Assembly: GCA_903882725.1 (NCBI GenBank)
Contig: CAIRYF010000272.1
Coordinates: forward strand, 1 to 6,683
Length of the DNA: 6,683 nucleotides
Direction of reading: 5' to 3'
From: an uncultured Simplicispira sp.
GTDB taxonomy: Bacteria > Pseudomonadota > Gammaproteobacteria > Burkholderiales > Burkholderiaceae_C
In this document: in pieces, positions 1 through 5,131 of the stretch
Numbering within the stretch: position 1 is the stretch's first letter
How the letters are laid out: every line of letters begins with the position of its first letter
Notes under the pieces: model-generated
Told to the model about the DNA's origin: nothing
Seen by the model: the letters and a program-made list of their open reading frames with translations, nothing else
Database searches by the model: none
Translations under genes and position numbers: made by a program

Positions 1-39
1 CTAGTCATGCTCAAGGGAGTGATTAAAAATAATTCTTAC

Positions 40-60
40 GAATTGTACAGAATACAATTC
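40..60. repeat. AT-rich perfect dyad, 8-bp arms, 5-nt centre
   Basis: GAATTGTA at 40-47 and TACAATTC at 53-60 are exact reverse complements around CAGAA. Neither side has a clean T tract on either strand, so it is a poor intrinsic terminator. The symmetry suits a protein-binding operator. The right arm overlaps a TACAAT -10-like hexamer. The function is unknown. Confidence 0.45.
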
Positions 61-129
61 TGCTTATCTCTTAATAGTTTGCGTAAGTCCTATCTAAAAA
101 ACAAAAAGCCAAACGACGGCCAAGCGGAT

Positions 130-197
130 GCTGGGCACCAGCCAGTGTACGGGCGGCTATTGGATAGTCGCCTAGACTTGCGCAGATGACGCAAGTC
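130..197 (+). other. Cluster of three adjacent hairpins, possible structured leader RNA
   Basis: Three stems follow one another. GCTGG at 130-134 pairs with CCAGC at 138-142. GGCGGCTAT at 152-160 pairs with ATAGTCGCC at 164-172, with one G-T wobble and a TGG loop. GACTTGCG at 175-182 pairs exactly with CGCAAGTC at 190-197 around a 7-nt loop. No T run follows any stem, so this is not a standard terminator. The wobble in the second stem is tolerated in + strand RNA, which hints at an RNA role such as a 5' leader of the gene at 266 or a small RNA. It matches no RNA family I recognise, and DNA-level dyads remain possible. Confidence 0.3.
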
Positions 198-214
198 AAG
201 ACATTCCATGCGGT

Positions 215-229
215 AGGATTCAGAATCCT
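215..229. promoter_or_regulatory. 15-bp palindrome upstream of the DUF3149 gene, possible operator
   Basis: AGGATTC at 215-221 and GAATCCT at 223-229 are perfect reverse complements around a single A. It ends 36 bases before the ATG at 266, a plausible place for a regulator to sit over a promoter or start of transcription. I cannot assign it to a known regulator family. Confidence 0.3.
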
Positions 230-265
230 TACTCACACTATGGCTTTAACAATAAAGGAAATCCT

Positions 266-424
266 ATGAAAATGCTGACCGACCTTTTCACCACCGACTA
301 TGGCCTGATGAGCCTCATCGGCATCCTGATGATGATCGCGGGCACCGTGGCCAGCGCAGTCATCATGAAACGCAAAATGAACGAGAAACCTTCGCCGCCA
401 CCGGGCAGCAAAAATATGTCGTAA
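266..424 (+). CDS. Small DUF3149-type single-span membrane protein
   Basis: This 52-residue protein begins MKMLTDLFTTDYGLMSLIGI. The 'LF.TDYGLMSL' opening followed by one hydrophobic span (about residues 13-34) and a basic stop-transfer segment (MKRKMNEK, 34-41) is the pattern of the DUF3149 family, short inner-membrane proteins of unknown function in proteobacteria. The tail is Pro/Ser-rich (SPPPGSKNMS). The start is supported by AAAGGAA at 254-260, five bases before the ATG. It is the only + strand gene in the window and converges on the hydrolase gene, with 9 nt between stop codons. A tract of seven T at 429-435 follows it, but no clear hairpin precedes that tract. Family recognition is from memory of the motif; the function is unknown. 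Confidence 0.8.
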   Translation: MKMLTDLFTTDYGLMSLIGILMMIAGTVASAVIMKRKMNEKPSPPPGSKNMS

Positions 425-433
425 ACGGTTTTT

Positions 434-1546
434 TTACTGCGCCAGTCCCTGCGCCAGTCCCGCGCACAGCCCTTGCAGCGGTGCGCGGCCCCAGTTTTCT
501 AACCATCCCCACACTTGCTGCACACCATCGTGCGCCGCCTGGCCCCCCGGCCCTGCGGGACGCTGCAGGCCGTGGTCAGCCCCCACCAGGGCGCGCGGGC
601 AATACGGCGCTGTGCGGTTTGGCGCACGCGCGGCAAAACGGGCATAGGCGCTGGCGGGCACCAGCGCATCATCCTCACCCCACACTTGTAACAACGGCCA
701 CGGCCCGGACAGCAAAGGCTGTTGCAGCGGCCAGTGCCACAGGTCGTGCCAATAACGCAAGCTGCGCCCTTGCTGCACGGCACTGTCTGCCGGGCTACCG
801 GGCCAAACGTCCTTCTGCGCTAGCTCTACCTCTACCCCCAACGCCTGCCATTGCGCCAAAGCGGCTGCGCCCAGGCGCTGCGCTTGCAGCGTGCCAGCTT
901 CCAGCGGGTCAAGGCCGCTGGCGCTGATCAACACCAAGCCTGCCAGCGCAGGCACTTCGGACGCCAGCGCGGGCAGCAGCTCGGCACCTTCGGAGATACC
1001 GATCAGCAGCTGCGGCATGACAGCATCGGGCCATTCACCCGCGCGCTGCGCTGCATCCGCGCGCAAGGCGGCGCGGGCATGATCGCGCCAAAGGCTCAGG
1101 GCGTCGAAGCGGACAAACTCGCCAGAGCAGTCGCCAGGCGCGGTGCGGCTGTAGGGGTCTACACCGGGTTTGTGCAACACCAGCACTTGGGCGTGCAGCA
1201 GGCCAGCAAAGTAGCGCTCGGCCCACGGCCCCATGCCAGCGCAGCCAGAGCCGGGGACGACGATGACGCGGTAACGCAGCGGCGCGGCGCGCGGCGCACG
1301 GCGCAGGGCCAGCAAGGTCTGGCCGTGCGCACCGGGCAAACGCTGCACACGAAATTCACCGCCGACAGCACCCATAGCGCCACCACCGACACTGACACCA
1401 CTACCACTACCACTATCGACAGCGTGGCTGACGCAGCCGCCCAAGCCCGCGCCCAGCACCGCCCAAGCTGCCCCAGTGCAAGTGGCCGTGCGCAACAAAA
1501 AGGCCAGCACATGGCTGGCCTGTTGAGAACGCCACAACTTCAGCAC
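434..1546 (-). CDS. Alpha/beta-hydrolase-fold lipoprotein, last gene of the envelope operon
   Basis: This 370-residue protein has a signal peptide ending in a lipobox (LGGC, Cys38), so it is probably a lipoprotein. A Ser/Gly-rich linker (about 44-63) leads to an alpha/beta-hydrolase domain. The nucleophile elbow is GISEG (Ser185), the acid is probably Asp293 in GEDDALVP, and the base is His325 in GADHGL. The VVPGSGCAG segment (96-104) sits where the oxyanion-hole loop belongs. Cys102, Cys140, Cys316 and Cys361 could form disulfides. The substrate cannot be told; an esterase, acyltransferase or peptidase role is possible. The start is GTG, 4 nt after the stop of the upstream gene. It is the only usable start near that end of the frame because an in-frame TGA lies at 1562-1564. 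I see no strong Shine-Dalgarno, which suggests translational coupling. The last eight residues are GLAQ twice, from an exact 12-bp duplication. Confidence 0.8.
   Translation of the reverse strand: MLKLWRSQQASHVLAFLLRTATCTGAAWAVLGAGLGGCVSHAVDSGSGSGVSVGGGAMGAVGGEFRVQRLPGAHGQTLLALRRAPRAAPLRYRVIVVPGSGCAGMGPWAERYFAGLLHAQVLVLHKPGVDPYSRTAPGDCSGEFVRFDALSLWRDHARAALRADAAQRAGEWPDAVMPQLLIGISEGAELLPALASEVPALAGLVLISASGLDPLEAGTLQAQRLGAAALAQWQALGVEVELAQKDVWPGSPADSAVQQGRSLRYWHDLWHWPLQQPLLSGPWPLLQVWGEDDALVPASAYARFAARAPNRTAPYCPRALVGADHGLQRPAGPGGQAAHDGVQQVWGWLENWGRAPLQGLCAGLAQGLAQ
437..460. repeat. Exact 12-bp tandem duplication at the end of the hydrolase gene
   Basis: CTGCGCCAGTCC occurs twice in a row (437-448 and 449-460) on the + strand. 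On the coding strand it adds a second Gly-Leu-Ala-Gln directly before the stop codon, with the frame kept. Confidence 0.9.
1397..1414. repeat. Hexanucleotide repeat (ACCACT)3 coding a Ser-Gly linker
   Basis: Three exact copies of ACCACT lie in the hydrolase gene. On the coding strand they read AGTGGT and give (Ser-Gly)3 just after the lipobox. Gain or loss of a unit would change the linker by two residues without shifting the frame. Confidence 0.85.
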
Positions 1547-1550
1547 TGCA

Positions 1551-2522
1551 TCAGCGCAGGATCAGCACCTGCTCGGGCTGTTGCTGTTGCTGCGTGGGCG
1601 GATAGTACGGCTGGCCGCCTTGCTGCATCTGCATTGGCATTTGCTGCTGGCGCACGCCGCGTGCCAAGCCGGGGTCGGAGTAGCCCAGTTGATCGGTCAG
1701 CTGCTCGTAGACGCTTTGCGCCAGACTTTGCGAGGTTTCGCGCATCACCTTGGCCCGGTTGGGCGGTGCAATGTCGCCCCGGTTGGACAAAATTTTGGTG
1801 TCGTTGCCTGCGCCTTGGGCCGAAAACGCCGCCTTAATTTCATAACTGCGGGTGTTGATCAGCGAAAAATCGGCCAGCAAATTCAGGCCGTACTGCCGCG
1901 TCGCACTGGTGGTGCCTTGCAGCGGCGACAGCGCGTCGCTGAAGTCGATGCTGGAGACGACGCCAAACAGCACGTAATCAGCGCCGTTGAATTCGCCCTT
2001 TTTGATGCGGGCAATGATGTCGCCCACCTGCGGCTGGCGCTTGGGCGCAGCCATCTTGCCGCCTTGGACTTGGTTGAGCACCTGCTCGGCCTTGCTCGCC
2101 TGCGGCGCGCCAGCGTCAAAGCCCTTGCCTTGCACCAGCCGAAACACCGTGCCGCGCAGCAGCGCGCCCTTGATGTCGTTGGTGTAGGCACCCAGCTCAC
2201 GCTGCTCGATGTAGCTGTAGCGCCCGGCCACATAGGTGCCGCTGGCCTGCTCAGACGCCTGCATCGACTGGCTGCCCGAGTACCCGCCCGAGCCGCCATA
2301 CATACCGTGGCTGTGCGAGCCACTGGCGCTGGCTTGGGCGCTCATTTGCGCGCTGCGCTGGTAGGTGCCAGCTTCAAAATACTCCGACACCTGCTGCGCG
2401 TAGGCCAGGTCGGTGACGGCAATTTTGGGGGGGGTTTGCGCCCAAGCGACGCCGCTGCTGGCCAGCGTGGCAGCGGTCGCCAAAGCGGCAGTAATAAAAA
2501 TTCTGCGTTGCATAAACAGCAT
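1551..2522 (-). CDS. CsgG/HfaB-like periplasmic protein with Gln-rich tail
   Basis: This 323-residue protein has a Sec signal peptide with an AWA cleavage site after residue 28, so it is soluble in the periplasm rather than a lipoprotein like CsgG itself. The mature part follows the CsgG-superfamily order: a first strand KIAVTDLA (33-40), YSYIEQREL (102-110) at the 'ER..L' position, ADYVLFGVVSSIDF (181-194) like the CsgG 'A.YLLEGSI' segment, and NLLADFSLINTRSYEIK (214-230) like the paired 'DLRLVD..TGE' strands. A Ser/Gly/Gln/His insert (56-95) and a Gln-rich tail with five consecutive Gln (311-315) are low-complexity. The start at 2522 is set by AGAGG at 2529-2533, six bases upstream; an ATG at 2513 would be too far from it. 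The gap to the LpoB gene is 11 nt. CsgG proteins form outer-membrane secretion rings, but pore formation here is unproven. Confidence 0.7.
   Translation of the reverse strand: MLFMQRRIFITAALATAATLASSGVAWAQTPPKIAVTDLAYAQQVSEYFEAGTYQRSAQMSAQASASGSHSHGMYGGSGGYSGSQSMQASEQASGTYVAGRYSYIEQRELGAYTNDIKGALLRGTVFRLVQGKGFDAGAPQASKAEQVLNQVQGGKMAAPKRQPQVGDIIARIKKGEFNGADYVLFGVVSSIDFSDALSPLQGTTSATRQYGLNLLADFSLINTRSYEIKAAFSAQGAGNDTKILSNRGDIAPPNRAKVMRETSQSLAQSVYEQLTDQLGYSDPGLARGVRQQQMPMQMQQGGQPYYPPTQQQQQPEQVLILR
2427..2434. repeat. Homopolymer of eight G (C8 on the coding strand)
   Basis: The run lies in the codons for Thr30-Pro31-Pro32 of the CsgG-like protein, just after its signal-peptide cleavage site. 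Slippage by one base would shift the frame and abolish nearly all of the mature protein. Confidence 0.9.
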
Positions 2523-2533
2523 GAAAGGCCTCT

Positions 2534-3142
2534 TTAGCGCGGGCTGGTTTTGCGAATTTCTTTTTCATCCTGCCATTCGATGGTGCCCTCTTGCACGTCA
2601 AACAGCTTGAGCGTGAACTTGTAGTACACGTCTTTGGTCGCAGCGCTTTGCTTGACGATGCTGGTCAGCTCGCCTTCCATGCTGTAGCGCGCTGCCGTCA
2701 TGTTGCCAACTTTGGCGGTGGTGTTTTGCTTGTACAGGCCGCTTTGGTTTTGCCGCTGCAGCTCGTCCACGCCAGCCTGCATTTCCTTAATGGAACGGAC
2801 AAAGCGCACCTTGCCCGACTTGACCAGCGAGGTTTGGATGGAGTTCATGACGTTGGTGGTGTCGATGTACTCGCTGGTCTTGTTTTTGACGGTCGAAATC
2901 GTCACCGTCGGCCGACCCTGAAAGATGCCGGTTTCCAGCAGACTGCCGGTCATTTTTTCGGCAATCAATTGCAAGTCCGATGAGCCAAACTCGTTGGTCA
3001 CCAACTCGACCGCTTTGGCATCGCCGTAGTTGACTTGGCGGTCAAAGCGCACCACCGGGGACGAGAGGTTCTGGCAGCCTGCCAGTGTGAGCGTGCCAGC
3101 CATCAAAGCCGAAAAAAGTGCGTAACGCGAAAATGTTTGCAT
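2534..3142 (-). CDS. lpoB: LpoB-family lipoprotein (penicillin-binding-protein activator family)
   Basis: This 202-residue lipoprotein has a short signal peptide and lipobox LAGC (Cys23). The mature domain resembles the LpoB family: an amphipathic first helix (about 46-70), a strand with TVTISTVKNKTSEYIDT (79-95) at the position of the E. coli 'VDSVNNRTNGS' motif, the helix IQTSLVKSGKVRFV (102-115), AARYSMEGELTSI (150-162) and TLKLFDVQEGTIEWQDEKEI (177-196), the counterpart of the 'MLVQTGEIIWSG' ending. E. coli LpoB docks onto PBP1b from the outer membrane. Here only about 15-20 residues separate the lipid anchor from the fold, and the Pro-rich linker is missing, so reaching an inner-membrane PBP is doubtful. 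The gene starts 21 nt after the YcfL-type gene, with only a weak AGAGA Shine-Dalgarno. The family call is strong; the function is inference. Confidence 0.8.
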   Translation of the reverse strand: MQTFSRYALFSALMAGTLTLAGCQNLSSPVVRFDRQVNYGDAKAVELVTNEFGSSDLQLIAEKMTGSLLETGIFQGRPTVTISTVKNKTSEYIDTTNVMNSIQTSLVKSGKVRFVRSIKEMQAGVDELQRQNQSGLYKQNTTAKVGNMTAARYSMEGELTSIVKQSAATKDVYYKFTLKLFDVQEGTIEWQDEKEIRKTSPR

Positions 3143-3163
3143 GGTGTGTTTTCTCTGGCGCGT

Positions 3164-3559
3164 TCAGCGCGTTTCTACGTTCATTTCAAGGCGCAAGTCC
3201 GTGGCTGCGCCGGTGGGTGCTACGCTTTTGATAGTTTGCTGGCCCAAACCGCGCACGGTGAGTTGCTTCCACGACTCGCCATCGCCGACTTGGTTGCCCA
3301 CGCTATCGAGCCATTTGAAGCGATAAAACACCGTGCGGTCGCTGCGCCCCTGGCTGGCCAAATCGGCCTGCACGACGAGGATGTCGTTCTTGCGCACAAT
3401 GCGCATCTCGCGCACCGCAATGCTGGCAGCGTCGCCGCGCAAGTCGATTTTGTTGGCTACCGCCCAAGGTGTGGCCGGGTCGTGCTGCTGCGCGTGGGCG
3501 CTGGCGGCCAAGGCCAGCACCGCCATGCAAGCGCTGGCCACAAGGTGGCGAGGGGTCAT
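3164..3559 (-). CDS. YcfL-type (DUF1425) periplasmic protein
   Basis: This 131-residue exported protein has a signal peptide ending in AHA (cleavage after residue 23). The mature part is a small beta-rich domain whose centre, VFYRFKWLDSVGNQV (77-91), matches the hallmark 'YRF.W.D..G' stretch of E. coli YcfL, followed by WKQLTVRG and QTIKSVAP strands. E. coli YcfL is a lipoprotein next to LpoB (YcfM). Here Cys11 is too early and lacks a proper lipobox, so this version is probably not lipidated. AGGAG at 3567-3571, seven bases before the ATG, fixes the start. Conserved adjacency to an LpoB-family gene supports both assignments. The biochemical role of YcfL is unknown; this is probably a partner or chaperone of the LpoB/CsgG-like proteins. 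Confidence 0.75.
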   Translation of the reverse strand: MTPRHLVASACMAVLALAASAHAQQHDPATPWAVANKIDLRGDAASIAVREMRIVRKNDILVVQADLASQGRSDRTVFYRFKWLDSVGNQVGDGESWKQLTVRGLGQQTIKSVAPTGAATDLRLEMNVETR

Positions 3560-3593
3560 GAAAAAGCTCCTGATTCAAGAAAAACACAAAAAT

Positions 3594-3609
3594 CTCAAAG
3601 GCTCAAAGG
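3594..3609. repeat. 8-bp tandem repeat in the largest intra-operon gap
   Basis: CTCAAAGG occurs twice in a row between the COG3014-type stop codon (3611) and the YcfL-type start (3559). On the transcribed strand it is followed by two T5 tracts separated by GTG. No stable hairpin is visible. It may be a processing or attenuation site, or plain spacer. Confidence 0.6.
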
Positions 3610-3610
3610 T

Positions 3611-5131
3611 TCACTGCGCGGCGCTGGGCGCGGGTGCCTTGTCCAGCGCGCGCTGGGGCGCACGCGCGGGGCGGCGTGGACGCGGTTTTTTAGCCACTGG
3701 ATCGGCGGCCGTCGATGGCTCGGCTACAGCCACCGGCGCTGTGGCGGCCAGCTGGCCGATGGTGGCAACATCACCTTGCAGCACACTGTTGTGATACAGG
3801 CGCAGCGGCACCACGGCGTATTGGCCTTCAACCTTGACGCTTTGCGCCAACTCACCGCCATTGATGCGGATACGGTGCTCGCCCACTGGCAAGTAACCGC
3901 GTGCCACGTACACGCGGCCCGGCAACATCCGCCACATACGGTCGTCGGCCTGCTCGGTCGCCGCCGAGGCGACGGCTCCCAAAATGCCGCCAATCAGGCC
4001 GCCTTTTTTCTGTAGCTGGTCTTGCAATACGCCCTTGGTCACAGCGCGGGTAAAACCGCGCAGCACCATACCGGGCATTTCTTCCTTCAAGGCCCGGCGC
4101 GCCATGACGTTCAAATCGACCACTTTTTCTAGTTTGAAGTCATAGCCTGCGGCAGACAGCTGGCCCAGCAAAGGGTCGTTGGATGGCTCAATCACTGGGT
4201 AAGACAGGCTGACCGTCGTCCAACGCGAGCCAATGGGAATCGGCAACGTAAATGCCTTGGGCTTGCGTGCCGGGGCATCACCGGCTTCGACGATGAACAG
4301 CACGTCGGTCATGCGCTGGCGCTTTTTCCAGGTAAAGCTGGTGCGGCTGTCGAGTCCACGCAGACCTTCTTCCAACACGCCGGTTTCGGGCTTGAGCTCA
4401 ATGGCTTTGCGGTAGCCCGGAGCGGCCATGCCCGGCTCGTTCATGGCTTCGTACAAAAAGCCAGCCAAGTAGTGGCTCAGGGCGTTTTGGTAGCCATTTT
4501 TCAGCGCCAGCACTTCAGGGTCGTTGAGTGTTTCTACCGGGTAGCCGTCAAGCTCTTTGCTGCCTGAGGAGGCACCTTGGGCCTTGGCTTCTTCTTCGGC
4601 GGCCACCAGTTCTTTGGCGCGGAACTCGGCAATGATGGCCTCACGCTCATGCGTGCGCTTGATATCCACGCGGGCGTTATCCAAGTCGCCCAAGGCCACG
4701 CGGTTGAGCGCCAAGCGCGTCGTCAGCCAGACTTTTTCATAGTCTTGGCCTTCGTAGTTTTTCAGGCGCTCGCTGATCAGCGCCGCGCCCACCGTGCCCA
4801 TCAACTTGCTGGGGTTGGCCGCAGCTGTGGCCTCCCACTCTTTGACTTTGTTGTCAGCCAGCATAAAGGCGTGGTTGCTGTCGTCGTAACGCTTACCTAG
4901 GCGCAGCAACTCGCCGCGCTCCAGGTTGTAAAGCAGTGCCGTTTTTTCAGCTTCCGTGGTGGCAGAAGCCTCCAGCCGTGCCAGCGAGGCGGCAACACCG
5001 CCGGTTTGCGCGGCAGACTGCATATCAGAGGCCAGCTTGTCGTGGCTTTGCATATTGGCGCAACCCGTCAGTGCAACGGCAAGCGCCAAGGAACTCCATA
5101 ACCGGAGGCGGGGTAATGACCTGTGGCGCAT
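3611..5131 (-). CDS. COG3014-type lipoprotein with TPR-like region, first gene of the envelope operon
   Basis: I place the start at 5131 (506 residues): AAGGA at 5137-5141 lies five bases upstream, and the product then has a standard signal peptide with lipobox LTGC at Cys24. An upstream ATG at 5191 would put that Cys at residue 44 and is unlikely. Residues about 45-250 are helical and TPR-like (LLYNLERGELLRLGKRYDDS; SHYLAGFLYEAM; GYRKAIELKP). A beta-rich half follows, containing a Gly-rich hydrophobic stretch (GGLIGGILGAVASA, 377-390) and ADDRMWRMLPGRVYVARGYLP (395-415), like the 'ADTRSW..LP..I.VARLPL' signature I recall for COG3014. The C-terminus is a Lys/Arg/Pro/Ala tail (481-506). COG3014 proteins have no defined biochemical role; the TPR-like region suggests protein scaffolding at the outer membrane. 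It heads the operon, 51 nt before the YcfL-type gene. Confidence 0.78.
   Translation of the reverse strand: MRHRSLPRLRLWSSLALAVALTGCANMQSHDKLASDMQSAAQTGGVAASLARLEASATTEAEKTALLYNLERGELLRLGKRYDDSNHAFMLADNKVKEWEATAAANPSKLMGTVGAALISERLKNYEGQDYEKVWLTTRLALNRVALGDLDNARVDIKRTHEREAIIAEFRAKELVAAEEEAKAQGASSGSKELDGYPVETLNDPEVLALKNGYQNALSHYLAGFLYEAMNEPGMAAPGYRKAIELKPETGVLEEGLRGLDSRTSFTWKKRQRMTDVLFIVEAGDAPARKPKAFTLPIPIGSRWTTVSLSYPVIEPSNDPLLGQLSAAGYDFKLEKVVDLNVMARRALKEEMPGMVLRGFTRAVTKGVLQDQLQKKGGLIGGILGAVASAATEQADDRMWRMLPGRVYVARGYLPVGEHRIRINGGELAQSVKVEGQYAVVPLRLYHNSVLQGDVATIGQLAATAPVAVAEPSTAADPVAKKPRPRRPARAPQRALDKAPAPSAAQ

Larger units (their letters stand above)
1..265. other. AT-rich non-coding region with inverted repeats
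   Basis: This stretch has no convincing gene and is far more AT-rich over its first 110 bases than the rest of the window. It holds a perfect 8-bp dyad at 40-60, three GC-rich hairpins at 130-142, 152-172 and 175-197, and a 15-bp palindrome at 215-229. A TACAAT hexamer at 53-58 is one base from the sigma-70 -10 consensus, but I see no matching -35 at proper spacing. It probably contains the promoter and leader of the small downstream + strand gene. A 60-codon open frame from 7 to 189 has no recognisable protein character and runs through the hairpins, so I do not call it a gene. Confidence 0.6.

Noticed and set aside
7..189. 60-codon + strand frame in the AT-rich left region
   Set aside because: There is no recognisable domain or membrane span, the composition changes abruptly midway, and it runs through the hairpin cluster. 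The upstream ribosome-binding region is cut by the window edge, so a short real gene is not fully excluded.
150..235. tRNA-like arrangement of stems with a possible T-arm at 215-229
   Set aside because: There is no TTCRA T-loop, no acceptor stem closing the set and no CCA end, and stem sizes do not fit a cloverleaf.
851..1837. Long + strand open frame (328 codons) opposite the hydrolase and CsgG-like genes
   Set aside because: It runs antisense across two well-supported genes, its product is low-complexity Ala/Arg/Gln/His/Thr without domains, and long antisense frames are expected in GC-rich DNA.
1581..2537. Long + strand open frame (318 codons) opposite the CsgG-like gene
   Set aside because: It mirrors the real gene almost exactly, whereas the minus-strand product has a signal peptide, Shine-Dalgarno and fold pattern.
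3527..3529. Cys11 of the YcfL-type protein as a lipidation site
   Set aside because: The preceding residues (ASA) do not make a proper lipobox, the Cys lies before the hydrophobic core, and a clear AHA cleavage site follows at residues 21-23.
3035..4015. Long + strand open frame (326 codons) crossing the LpoB, YcfL and COG3014-type genes
   Set aside because: It crosses three genes and their spacers, has no protein family character, and I see no ribosome binding site.
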